Source of the DNA: Phycisphaerae bacterium
GTDB taxonomy: Bacteria > Planctomycetota > Phycisphaerae > Phycisphaerales > UBA1924
Assembly: GCA_022180725.1 (NCBI GenBank)
Contig: BQMO01000004.1
Coordinates: forward strand, 101,108-165,107
DNA: 64,000 nt
Direction of reading: 5' to 3'
A program made the position numbers and the translations under genes. The notes beneath the pieces are model-generated. The model made no database searches, was not told where the DNA came from, and saw nothing but the letters and a program-made list of their open reading frames with translations. This document shows, piece by piece, positions 10,348 through 19,242 of this stretch (positions are counted from its first letter, which is position 1; each line of letters starts with the position of its first letter).

Positions 10348-11412
10348 ATGCCCGAAAAACCACGCATCCTCACCGGCGACACGCCCACCGGCCGCCTCCA
10401 CCTCGGCCACTGGGTCGGCAGCCTCGAACGCCGCGTCGCTCTCCAGGATCAGTACGACTGCTACTTCCTCCTCGCCAACATGCACGCCTTCACCACCCGC
10501 TTCGACAAGCCCGCCGACATCCGCCAGGACACCCTCGAAATCGTCAAGGACTGGCTCGCCGCCGGCATCGACCCCCAACGCTCCACAATCGTCCTCCAGA
10601 CCGAAGTCCCCGCCATCGCCGAACTCACCTGGTTCTTCGCCATGCTCCTGTCGTTCAACGACGTCATGGGCAACCCCACCCTCGTCCACGAACTCGAAAC
10701 CAAGGGCCTGAAGGACTCCTACTCCTTCGGCTTCCCCATGTACACCGTCGGCCAGTGCGCCGACATCCTCGCCTTCCGCCCCACCCTCGTCCCCGTCGGC
10801 GAGGACCAGGCCCCCCACATCGAGATGTGCCGCAAGGCCGCCCGAAAGTTCAACCAGTTGTACGGCGGCGTCTCCAACCGCGCCAACGACGACGACCACG
10901 TCGCCCAGGGCGGCGTCTTCCCCGTGCCCAAGGCCCTCATCGGCCGCGTCGGTCGCCTCCCCGGCGTCGGCGACGGCTCCGCCAAAATGTCCAAGAGCCT
11001 CAACAACGCCATCTTCCTCAGCGATGCCCCCAAGGACGTTCAGAAGAAAATCAACAAGATCACCACCGGCCGCCAAAGCCCCACCGAGCCGGGCGACCCT
11101 TCCAACGTCCTCTTCAAGTTCGTCGAGGCCTTCATCCCCGACCCCGCCCGCGTCGCGGAGTTGAAAGACCGCTACGCCCGCGGCGACAACCTCGGCGACG
11201 GGCACGTCAAGGCCGAGGTCGCCGACGCCATCAACACCCTCCTCGAACCCATGCGCGCCCGCCGCGCCGAGTTCGACTCCCCCGCCGGCGACGCCCACGT
11301 GCTCGACATCATCAAGGCGGGCGTCAAGCGCGCCAACGCCACGGCCGAGGAAACGCTGTACCTCGCCAAGAAGGCCATGCGGCTGGACTTCGGGCGGCGG
11401 ACGCTCGCGTAG
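10348..11412 (+). CDS. trpS: Tryptophan--tRNA ligase
   Basis: A class I aminoacyl-tRNA synthetase charging tRNA-Trp; 354 residues, normal for the family. The HIGH-type motif is TPTGRLHLGH (12-21) and the KMSKS loop is at residues 213-217 (GDGSAKMSKS). The tryptophan-pocket stretches ADIL and PVGEDQAPHIEM are present. A diverged copy of codons 305-326 is found about 750 bp downstream, beyond a cupin gene. Confidence 0.96.
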   Translation: MPEKPRILTGDTPTGRLHLGHWVGSLERRVALQDQYDCYFLLANMHAFTTRFDKPADIRQDTLEIVKDWLAAGIDPQRSTIVLQTEVPAIAELTWFFAMLLSFNDVMGNPTLVHELETKGLKDSYSFGFPMYTVGQCADILAFRPTLVPVGEDQAPHIEMCRKAARKFNQLYGGVSNRANDDDHVAQGGVFPVPKALIGRVGRLPGVGDGSAKMSKSLNNAIFLSDAPKDVQKKINKITTGRQSPTEPGDPSNVLFKFVEAFIPDPARVAELKDRYARGDNLGDGHVKAEVADAINTLLEPMRARRAEFDSPAGDAHVLDIIKAGVKRANATAEETLYLAKKAMRLDFGRRTLA

Positions 11413-11494
11413 CACTTGCCGACGCGCATCGCGGACGCACCACGAACACCCGCACCTGTCCATGGCACGCCCCCTCGCGCGAAACCGCTGCTCG

Positions 11495-11974
11495 CTACAA
11501 CGGATTCGGCCCGAGCACGCGGATCCCATGCTCGGGCGCAAAACGCATGATGCGCTCGACGATCTCGGCGTCGGCCGGGGCCGAGCCGTCCGCACGCCGC
11601 CCGCCGATCTTCTCGTAGAACGCCTCGAAGTTCCGCGCGGGGGTCACGAGCAGCAGCATGCGGGCCGGGGTGGTCGAGAGGTTCCGGAAGGTGTGCGGCA
11701 CGCCGCGCGGGCCGTACACGAACGACCCCGCGGGCGCGGTGATCTTCGCGTCGTTCACCCAGAACGCGACCTCGCCCGCGAGAATCCAGAAGGCCTCGTC
11801 CTCCCGCTCGTGCACGTGCAGCGGCGGCCCGCTCTGCGGCGGCACCGTGCACTCCGTGAACGAAAACCGGTCCCCGGTCTCGGCGGCGGAAATCTTGGCG
11901 ACCAGTTGATCGCCCCCGGGGCCGATCAGTACGCCCCCGACGCCCGGCGGCACAAACTTGGGTGTGTGGCTCAT
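11495..11974 (-). CDS. Cupin-domain protein
   Basis: A 159-residue single-domain cupin. Metal-ligand motif 1 is PPLHVHEREDEAFWILAGEV (H53, H55 and E59 or E60) and motif 2 ends GVPHTFRN (H94). It resembles the small quercetin-dioxygenase-like cupins of unknown substrate. No signal peptide. It lies alone, convergent to trpS, inside a segment ending in a trpS fragment and a nuclease gene, so it may be a recent arrival. The enzymatic role cannot be assigned. Confidence 0.8.
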   Translation of the reverse strand: MSHTPKFVPPGVGGVLIGPGGDQLVAKISAAETGDRFSFTECTVPPQSGPPLHVHEREDEAFWILAGEVAFWVNDAKITAPAGSFVYGPRGVPHTFRNLSTTPARMLLLVTPARNFEAFYEKIGGRRADGSAPADAEIVERIMRFAPEHGIRVLGPNPL

Positions 11975-11979
11975 GGATG

Positions 11980-11985
11980 AGGGTA
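11980..11985 (-). promoter_or_regulatory. -10 box (TACCCT) before the cupin gene
   Basis: On the minus strand TACCCT is followed by 5 nt and the ATG. No ribosome-binding site fits between, so a leaderless start is predicted. Confidence 0.45.
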
Positions 11986-12008
11986 GGGTCCGAGCGACGC
12001 CCGGGGTC

Positions 12009-12074
12009 CGCCGAACCGAGTTCGAGTCCCCCGCCGGCGTCGCCTACGCCCTCGACCTCATCAAGGCGGGCGTG
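12009..12074 (+). pseudogene. Fragment of trpS coding sequence (codons 305-326)
   Basis: Twenty-two codons translate to a stretch matching TrpS residues 305-326 at about 16 of 22 positions (R-R-x-E-F-[DE]-SPAG-x-A and L-D-x-IKAGV). The corresponding intact sequence is at 11260-11325. No start, stop or remaining trpS sequence accompanies it. It ends 6 bp before the stop codon of the nuclease gene on the other strand. The divergence means it is either an old duplication or came from a relative. Confidence 0.75.
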
Positions 12075-12079
12075 CGACA

Positions 12080-13309
12080 TCACGCGCGAATCTGTTTCGA
12101 CGCGGCGGCGATGACGGCGGGGACATTCTCCAGCTTGGTGAGGAGGGTGGGGATCATCTTTGCCGCCTTGTTGACAATCTCGTCTACGTTTGGTTCCTCC
12201 TCTTCGCCCCAGGAGGCGACGCGTTCCTGCTTGAGCATGACGCGCTGATTGGACTCCCATGTCTTGAAGGATGGCTTGAGGTCGATGCCATTGGCGGGGT
12301 TGATGAGGGCGCGAATGATGACGTTTCGCTGTTCAATGTCCGTGACGGTGGAGGTGCGGATGCCGAGCCAACAGCGATCATTCTTCGTTACGAAACGCAC
12401 CGCGAGCCAGGCGCGTGGGTCATCGCCGTCACCAATGGGAGGGAGGACGTCCAGCCATGACTTCGGGGTCGCGCGAACATCCCTGCCGGTCATGCGCGAA
12501 ATGACGAGGTCTGGGAAGTTCGTACGAATGCGTTCGGCAAAGGCCTGGAGGAGAGGCTCGGAATCACCGCCGGTGTGCTCGATGATGAGGTCAATCGCCC
12601 GGCGGTGGTTGGCCCGGATGCGCTGGCAAAGATCGACGATTTCCTTGCTGTCCATGAATCGGGTTCCGATCAGGGAGAGATAGTGGTTCACGACAACGGC
12701 GACATCGTTCCCCAGCGCACCGCTGGCCTGCTTGACGGCGCGGGACAAGGCTCGATAAAGGTCTTCGTAGGTGAATGCGACCCAGTTCTTCCTGCTTGGT
12801 TCGTCACCATCGCGGGTCATGAAGATGAACTGGATGTTTGACCGCGGAAACTCCTCGCGGACCGTTGCTTCATAGCGTTCGAGTTGGTTGGAATGCTCTG
12901 ACGAGCCGATCTTGTTCTCGATCAGGAAAACAAACTCTGGTTCTCTCGATACTACGAGCAGATCGATGCTGCGCCATTCACGGCGCACCTCGACGGCGTG
13001 CAGATCGTGCTCATCGATGGTGATTGGACTGACTGCTGGGACGATGTCCTGAGCGCGTGACTTTCGCAGAATATCCATGACGACAGACTTCAGGAAGAGG
13101 TCTCCCTGGCCGTGGCTGGCGGCCGGGTTGAGAAGCCAGGCGAGGAAGTTGCTGTGGCGGATCTCGGCCTTGGCGACGCCGAGCGCGTCGAAGATGTTGA
13201 ATCGTCCGATGCGGGCTTCGAGGTCGAGAAGGTCGTCGTTCTCGGCGATGAAGCACTCGAGGGCATCAAGATCGGCGGCGTGGGATGCGGCGTCAGGGTT
13301 CATGGACAT
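12080..13309 (-). CDS. PD-(D/E)XK nuclease-family protein
   Basis: A 409-residue cytosolic protein with a restriction-endonuclease-like core: EVRREW (E108/E111), SIDLLVV (D116), FLIENKIGSSEHSNQLERY (E131-x-K133, Q142). The preceding RHSNFLAWLLNP with HGQGDLFLK is typical of the PDDEXK_20-like group of small nucleases often found among defence and mobile genes. The C-terminal half (about 200 residues) is not recognised. Codon use is visibly less GC-biased than neighbouring genes, indicating transfer. Two in-frame ATGs 6 bp apart are possible; the longer is listed. Its actual target is unknown. Confidence 0.75.
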   Translation of the reverse strand: MSMNPDAASHAADLDALECFIAENDDLLDLEARIGRFNIFDALGVAKAEIRHSNFLAWLLNPAASHGQGDLFLKSVVMDILRKSRAQDIVPAVSPITIDEHDLHAVEVRREWRSIDLLVVSREPEFVFLIENKIGSSEHSNQLERYEATVREEFPRSNIQFIFMTRDGDEPSRKNWVAFTYEDLYRALSRAVKQASGALGNDVAVVVNHYLSLIGTRFMDSKEIVDLCQRIRANHRRAIDLIIEHTGGDSEPLLQAFAERIRTNFPDLVISRMTGRDVRATPKSWLDVLPPIGDGDDPRAWLAVRFVTKNDRCWLGIRTSTVTDIEQRNVIIRALINPANGIDLKPSFKTWESNQRVMLKQERVASWGEEEEPNVDEIVNKAAKMIPTLLTKLENVPAVIAAASKQIRA

Positions 13310-13313
13310 GGGA

Positions 13314-13319
13314 AGCGTA
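13314..13319 (-). promoter_or_regulatory. -10 box (TACGCT) before the nuclease gene
   Basis: TACGCT lies 4 nt before the first candidate ATG and 10 nt before the second. This predicts a leaderless or nearly leaderless transcript. Confidence 0.35.
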
Positions 13320-13388
13320 CATGCAGGCGATACGCGACGCAAGGGAATGCGGTGCGTTCATGCCTTATTCCGCGCCTCGCGCACCGAC

Positions 13389-14702
13389 TCATCCTGACGC
13401 CCCGCCCGCGTACACCCGCTCCAACTCGGCCACCATCGTCTCGGCGCTGAACGCGACGCGGCAGGCTTCTCGCCCGCGTTCGGCGAGCGCCCGTCGCTCG
13501 CCCGGGTTGGCGTGGCACCACGCGACGGCCTCGCGCAGACGCGCCACGTCGCCCGGGGGCACGAGCCGCCCGGTCTGCATGTCGCGGCAGATTTCGCCCG
13601 TGCCGTCCACGTCGTACGCGACGGGGCACACGCCCGCGAGCAGCGCCTGCGGCACGGTGCGCGGCAGGCCTTCGCGGTAACTCGGGTGCGCCAGCACGTC
13701 CATCGCGCGGATCAGCCCGGGGATGTGATCGGGCGCGACCAGGCCGGTCAGCAGGAGTTGCGGCGGCGCACCGCCGCCCGCGGAATCGTCGTGCGTGTCG
13801 AGTTCGCGCGTCGCGAGGCCCAGCGCGCGGGCCTTGGCCAGCAGGCGCTCGCGCCACCAGCCGTCGCCGACCCAGAGCAGTTTCAGGCGCGGGTCGGCGC
13901 GGAGGTCCACGGCGAGGGCGTCGAGGAGGTCGTCGTGGCCCTTGTGCTCGGCCAGGCGCGCGACCGTGCCGACGACGAAGTCCGCCGCGGAGAGGCCGAG
14001 GCGCGCGCGCACCTCGGCCCGCGTCTGCCCCGGTGCGGCGAGCAGGAACGGCGCGGTCTCCATGCCCGAGCGGATGGTGACGTACTGGTCGGGGCGGCCG
14101 ATGCCGCGGGCGAGGAACTGCGCCGTCATCGCGTCGGCGACCGACACGAGGCGGTCGCACCGCCGCGCGGCGCGGCGCTCGGCGAGCGTGTACGCGTGGT
14201 TGAGGGCGCGGGTCTTGAGCCGCCGCAGCGTCGAGCCTTCGACGGGCATGAAGGGCGGGCCGTGGATGGTGTGGACGACGAGCGGGCCGTGCCCACCCCC
14301 CATCCCCCTCCCTCGGGCAGGGGGTGAAGAAGGAAGCCCACCCCCCGGCCCGCCTGCTCGGGGAGGGGTGGCAAGTCGGCCGAGGATGCCGGCCTTGCTG
14401 CTGTGCGTGTGGACGACGTCGGGCTGGAGGTCGCGGATGAGGCGGCGGAGTTGGCGGAACGCGCGGAGGTCGCGGAGCGGCGAGATTGCGCGGACGAGGT
14501 CGGGGACGAGGTGGGTGGTGATGCGGCGGCCGTCGTGGGCGAAGGCGTTGACGCGGTCGAGGAGGGAGCCTTCGGGGCCGAAGATGGGCCCGAAGGCGAG
14601 GTGGACGTCGTGCCCGAGGCGGGTCTGACCTTCGCAGGAGAGGAGGGTGTTCTCCTGCGAGCCGCCGAGGATCAGGCGGGTTGAGATGTGGAGGATGCGC
14701 AC
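13389..14702 (-). CDS. Family 4 glycosyltransferase
   Basis: A 437-residue GT-B glycosyltransferase. It begins VRILHISTRLILGGSQ (a GTG start; upstream frame is junk), followed by VVHTHSSKAGILGRLA, VVHTIHGPPF, a C-terminal Rossmann domain (VGTVARLAEHKG, LLWVGDG) and the donor site PSYREGLPRTVPQALLAG. In the usual E-x7-E pair the second acid is Gln here. About 28 codons between GILGRLA and GPLVVHTIHG consist of two in-frame palindromic repeats absent from relatives. The start overlaps the upstream zinc-ribbon gene by 31 bp, so it is probably the last gene of the truA operon. Sugar and acceptor unknown. Confidence 0.85.
   Translation of the reverse strand: MRILHISTRLILGGSQENTLLSCEGQTRLGHDVHLAFGPIFGPEGSLLDRVNAFAHDGRRITTHLVPDLVRAISPLRDLRAFRQLRRLIRDLQPDVVHTHSSKAGILGRLATPPRAGGPGGGLPSSPPARGRGMGGGHGPLVVHTIHGPPFMPVEGSTLRRLKTRALNHAYTLAERRAARRCDRLVSVADAMTAQFLARGIGRPDQYVTIRSGMETAPFLLAAPGQTRAEVRARLGLSAADFVVGTVARLAEHKGHDDLLDALAVDLRADPRLKLLWVGDGWWRERLLAKARALGLATRELDTHDDSAGGGAPPQLLLTGLVAPDHIPGLIRAMDVLAHPSYREGLPRTVPQALLAGVCPVAYDVDGTGEICRDMQTGRLVPPGDVARLREAVAWCHANPGERRALAERGREACRVAFSAETMVAELERVYAGGASG
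14291..14370. repeat. Two GC-rich palindromic repeats inside the glycosyltransferase gene
   Basis: Two partial copies (about 14291-14326 and 14336-14370) of the CCCACCCCCC...CTCCCTCGGG...GGGGTG element. Together they add about 28 codons in frame between two conserved parts of the GT4 N-terminal domain. Confidence 0.75.
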
Positions 14703-15238
14703 GCGGGAGGAAGGATACAACGAGCGGCGCGGGCGAGGATCGTGCGCCACGCGGGGCCGTCGTGCCCGCACTCGGGGCAGGGGCCGGGGAGGTTGCGGCG
14801 GTCGTAGGCGCAGGCGCGGCAATGGCCGGAGATGCGGCGTCGGCGGCGCATCCACCACCACCCGCCCCCGCCCAGCGCGAGCGCGAGGAGCGGGAGGTGC
14901 ATGGGGATGATGAGCGTGGAACACCAGATGGGGTAGGAAGCGGGCGTCACGATCGTGCCGGGCGTGGCGTTGGGGGGGAGCGGCGCGATCCAGAGTTGTT
15001 CGCGCCAGGCGGCGCGGGGCTTCCAGCGGAGCGTGTGGCCGGTGAAGCCGTCGAGGTGCAAGCCCGGGCGGCTGATGGCGAACTCGCCGGGCCGGTAGGC
15101 GCGGAGCGTGAGCGCGCCGTGGGCGAGGGTGAGGTGGACGGAGCGGCCCGGGCCGAGGAGTTCGACGTGGAAGAGGCTGGCGACGGAGGCGAGGAACACC
15201 AGCGCGGCGAACACGGCGAAAAGGCGGCGGCGATTCAT
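14672..15238 (-). CDS. Small membrane protein with C-terminal zinc ribbon
   Basis: 188 residues. An N-terminal membrane anchor (MNRRRLFAVFAALVFLASVAS) is followed by an extracytoplasmic-looking beta-rich region (about 30-110), a second hydrophobic segment (about 120-145, LPLLALALGGGGWWW), and a C-terminal zinc ribbon C-R-A-C-A-Y-D ... PCPECGHD. It is related in layout to the 150-residue protein encoded just upstream and to the protein at 60.4-61.4 kb. No function is recognised; this kind of small zinc-ribbon membrane protein is common in planctomycetes. Confidence 0.72.
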   Translation of the reverse strand: MNRRRLFAVFAALVFLASVASLFHVELLGPGRSVHLTLAHGALTLRAYRPGEFAISRPGLHLDGFTGHTLRWKPRAAWREQLWIAPLPPNATPGTIVTPASYPIWCSTLIIPMHLPLLALALGGGGWWWMRRRRRISGHCRACAYDRRNLPGPCPECGHDGPAWRTILARAARCILPPACASSTSQPA

Positions 15239-15269
15239 GGCGTCTCCAATCGTGAGGCCGATGGTGAAT

Positions 15270-15722
15270 CTACACCGCGCATGCGGCGTGGGTTGCATGC
15301 CCGCACTCGGGGCAGGTGGAGATCGAGAGTCCGCGGAGGGAGTATCCGCAGCGTTCGCAGCGTGGGCCGTCGTGGGGCGGAGAACGCCACGCCCACACCC
15401 ACCACGCGCCGAGCGGGAGGGCGAAGGGCCAGAGCGGGAGTGCGAACGGGTTCGCGGCCCGGAACCACCAGTGGCGGTAGCCGACGTAGGCCGAGGCGCG
15501 TTGGGTGGAGAGGGACCAGTTTCGGGGGAATGGTCCGGCGCCCCAGGACACGAGGTGAACCGTGCCCTGGATGAGGGAGGCGTTGAAGCCGCGCGTGCGC
15601 GAGCCGACCGAGAGCGAGGTGCCGAAGAACTCGGTGAAGACGAGGAGTAAGAGAAAGAAGGCGACGGCGGCAAGCGAGAGCACGCGGCGACGGGGGCGCG
15701 GGTTTCGCGGCGTGCTACGCAT
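15270..15722 (-). CDS. Small membrane protein with C-terminal zinc ribbon (paralogue)
   Basis: 150 residues: a charged N-terminus, a first hydrophobic segment (LSLAAVAFFLLLLVFTEFF, about 15-33), a second one (FALPLWPFALPLGAWWVWAW, about 93-112), and a C-terminal ribbon CERCGYSLRG ... TCPECGHAT. Its ATG overlaps the truA stop codon by 8 bp, implying translational coupling to truA. It shares architecture with its downstream neighbour. Function unknown. Confidence 0.75.
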   Translation of the reverse strand: MRSTPRNPRPRRRVLSLAAVAFFLLLLVFTEFFGTSLSVGSRTRGFNASLIQGTVHLVSWGAGPFPRNWSLSTQRASAYVGYRHWWFRAANPFALPLWPFALPLGAWWVWAWRSPPHDGPRCERCGYSLRGLSISTCPECGHATHAACAV

Positions 15723-16650
15723 AGCGAACCCATTCGAGGCAGAGGCCGGTGGGGGGGAGCGTGGGGCCGGCGTGGGTGCGGTCGCGCGAGGCGAGGATGC
15801 GCGGGATGTCGTCGGGGGCCTTGCGGCCGCGGCCGACGTCGACGAGGGTGCCGGCGATGATGCGGACCATGTTCCAGAGGAAGCCGGAGCCGGTGATGTC
15901 GATGCGGAGGCGGGGGGGTGGCGGTTTGTCGGAGGCCCACCCCCCGGCCCCCTCCCCCGGGGAGGGGGTGACGTCGCACGAAAACACGGTGCGAATGGTG
16001 GAGAGTCGGCCGTGGCCAGCGGCGGCGAAGGCGGCGAAGTCGTGTTCGCCGACGAAGTGCGAGGCGGCGGCCTGCATGGCGTGGAGGTCGAGAGGTTCCC
16101 AGACGTGGTGGACGTAGCGGCGGTCCCGCAGGGGGCGCAGGCCCGGGCCGTGCGGCGGTGGGGGCGAGACATGAAGGGTGTAGGAATAGGCCTTGGAGGA
16201 GGCGCCGCGGATGGGGTCGAAGTCGGGGGAGGTAACGTCGACGCTGGTGACGAGGATGTCGTCGGGGAGGCGTGAGTTGATGGCGCGGAGGAGGCGGTCG
16301 AGGCCGCGGTCGATGGGCCAGGCGGCGTCGGTGCAGGAGAAGGCGGCGACCTGGCCGTTGGCGTGGACGCCGGCGTCGGTGCGGCTGGCGCCGAGGAGGG
16401 TGATGGGTTCGCGGAGGACTTCGGCGATGGCGGATTCGGTGACGGCCTGGACGGTGCGGAGGGCGATGCGCGGGCGGGACTCGCCCTCGCGGGTGGGGAG
16501 GGTGGACGCCGCGGCGAGTTTGGAGGGGCTTGGGCGCGGGGGTTGCTGGTCGAGGGGGCGCGGGTCGGCGTCGGGGGCGAAGGGTTCTTGTTTCTGCCAG
16601 CCGCAGAAGTCGGTGCCGTCGTAGGCGAGGGTAAGTTTGTAGCGGGGCAT
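15715..16650 (-). CDS. truA: tRNA pseudouridine(38-40) synthase
   Basis: TruA isomerises uridines in the tRNA anticodon arm. The 311-residue protein has YDGTDFCGWQKQ at the N-terminus, the catalytic-aspartate motif GASRTDAGVHANGQVAAF, the conserved YSYTLH and FVGEHDFAAF, and FLWNMVRIIAGTL near the C-terminus. TruA is normally about 245-270 residues. The excess comes from two insertions: about 40 residues after GWQKQEP (Pro/Ser-rich, including LPTREGESRPR), and about 20 residues after RTVFSCDV that are encoded by a palindromic repeat. Both lie at likely surface loops, so the enzyme may still work. Confidence 0.93.
   Translation of the reverse strand: MPRYKLTLAYDGTDFCGWQKQEPFAPDADPRPLDQQPPRPSPSKLAAASTLPTREGESRPRIALRTVQAVTESAIAEVLREPITLLGASRTDAGVHANGQVAAFSCTDAAWPIDRGLDRLLRAINSRLPDDILVTSVDVTSPDFDPIRGASSKAYSYTLHVSPPPPHGPGLRPLRDRRYVHHVWEPLDLHAMQAAASHFVGEHDFAAFAAAGHGRLSTIRTVFSCDVTPSPGEGAGGWASDKPPPPRLRIDITGSGFLWNMVRIIAGTLVDVGRGRKAPDDIPRILASRDRTHAGPTLPPTGLCLEWVRYA
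15934..15970. repeat. GC-rich palindromic repeat inside truA
   Basis: A near-identical match to the intergenic copy at 22154-22190, sharing the edge GGAGGCCCACCCCCC and core GGGGAGGGGGTG. It keeps the truA frame open and encodes a Gly/Pro-rich loop. Confidence 0.8.
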
Positions 16651-16656
16651 CGCGGG

Positions 16657-16662
16657 AGTTTA
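16657..16662 (-). promoter_or_regulatory. -10 box (TAAACT) before truA
   Basis: TAAACT followed by 6 nt and the truA ATG. The weak -35 candidate CTGACC lies 16 bp upstream. Predicts a leaderless transcript for the truA operon. Confidence 0.45.
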
Positions 16663-16680
16663 GAGGCGATGCGGGCGCGG

Positions 16681-18042
<1,362 letters not shown>

Positions 18043-18143
18043 GGGAAGAATCCTTGGGAAAGGCACGGCGGGGGACTCACTCCTTGGACGAATCCCGCGG
18101 CGGATTGTTCGCGCGAGCAGCGGGGGAAGTTGCGGGTGCGGGG

Positions 18144-18605
18144 TTACGGGGCGTATTCGGCCCAGGTGGAGTCGGTCTCGGTGACGCGGACGCGCTCGAT
18201 GGCCAGGCCCGCGGGGAGGCGGTAGGTGAGGCCGTCGCGCGCGGTGAAAGCGGCGCCTTCCTTGAGGAGCGTGTCCAGATCGTGGTAGATGCGCTGGGCG
18301 AGGATTTCCGTCGTGGGGTCCTGGCCTTCAAAAACCACGAGGCGGTCGCGATCGGGCGAGAGGTGCTTGGCGAGAGGGTCGGCGGCGTTGATGGAGAGGG
18401 AGTGATCGAAGCGGTCGCAGACGCGGTCGAGGGCGAGCTTGAGGGCCTTGAAGTCGCAGACCATGTCGTGGGCGTCGAGGGTGGGCGCGGCGACGACGAG
18501 GGTGATGGTGCGGGAATGGCCGTGGGGGAAGCGGCAGCGGCCGGGGTGCTTGGAGAGCATGTGCCCGGACTCGACGGTGAAGGACTTGGCGATGCGGAAG
18601 GGCAT
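18144..18605 (-). CDS. queD: 6-carboxy-5,6,7,8-tetrahydropterin synthase
   Basis: A 153-residue QueD/6-pyruvoyltetrahydropterin synthase homologue, the second step of preQ0 synthesis. Zinc ligands are His15 (ESGH), His28 and His30 (FPHGH). The catalytic Cys24 sits in GRCRFPHGHS and the Asp67-His68 pair in FDHSL. The C-terminal TETDSTWAEY carries the substrate-binding Glu. QueE and QueC genes 2-4 kb away on the same strand support the queuosine assignment over a biopterin role. Confidence 0.85.
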   Translation of the reverse strand: MPFRIAKSFTVESGHMLSKHPGRCRFPHGHSRTITLVVAAPTLDAHDMVCDFKALKLALDRVCDRFDHSLSINAADPLAKHLSPDRDRLVVFEGQDPTTEILAQRIYHDLDTLLKEGAAFTARDGLTYRLPAGLAIERVRVTETDSTWAEYAP

Positions 18606-19242
18606 GGGAGTTTGTGGCGAATCGTAGGGAGCGACGGAACCCGGATGATCGTGAGAACGAATGCCTCCGGTGTGCGGCGATGAGGGCGGTAAGATGGATG
18701 CGGTGATGCGCGGAGACGCGGAGAATCGACCAGACGGAGCGTCCCGCAGGTACGGGTGGGTGGCGGCATGCCTGATGGCGGTGGGATTCGCGACGGTGGC
18801 GGCGTGCGGGGTTGGCGGTCCGTACACAACGGCGTATTGCGAGTCGGTGCTGACGGCGAAACCGGTGAGTTTCTCGCTGGCGCAGTGCCGCACGAGGCCG
18901 ACGCGTGATGAGCGAGACCATGAAGCCAAGGCGAGTTGGACCTTCCGGGTGCCGGCATGCCAGAAAACGGGCGTGGGCGGGCGCGTCGACGTCATTGACG
19001 CGACGGGGGAGTGGTGGAAAGGCGACCCCGCGGCGCAAGGGCGCGCCGGGCTGGATGGGCACCCCGATGCGACGGGGGTCTCGCTTCACTTCGGCTCGCC
19101 GCGCGGGCCACCCGGGGTGATCTGAATCACCGAGCGTGTCGCAACGCCCCCGGGGCGTGCGGCAAACCCCAATTTATGGACCGCGGTCGCGGACGTACGG
19201 CGACGCGGCAGGACACTCCGAGCGCGCGGCGCAGGAGGTTGC
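18606..19242. other. 637-bp gap with at most one weak gene candidate
   Basis: No strong gene. The only plausible reading frame is the possible lipoprotein listed separately. The last part (19140-19242) contains an AGGAGG ribosome-binding site for the methyltransferase gene. No tRNA, terminator or repeat was recognised. Confidence 0.5.
18694..19125 (+). CDS. Possible small lipoprotein (weak)
   Basis: A 143-residue frame whose only suggestive feature is a hydrophobic stretch ending in a lipobox-like TVAAC at Cys38. The rest is compositionally ordinary, with three further cysteines. No homologue is recognised and no ribosome-binding site is evident. It may be non-coding DNA that happens to be open in a GC-rich genome. 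Confidence 0.25.
   Translation: MDAVMRGDAENRPDGASRRYGWVAACLMAVGFATVAACGVGGPYTTAYCESVLTAKPVSFSLAQCRTRPTRDERDHEAKASWTFRVPACQKTGVGGRVDVIDATGEWWKGDPAAQGRAGLDGHPDATGVSLHFGSPRGPPGVI

Noticed and set aside
12018..12034. GAGTTCGAGTCCC, resembling a tRNA T-loop and a possible att site
   Set aside because: It is explained by the trpS fragment, whose intact copy reads almost the same; no tRNA structure is present.
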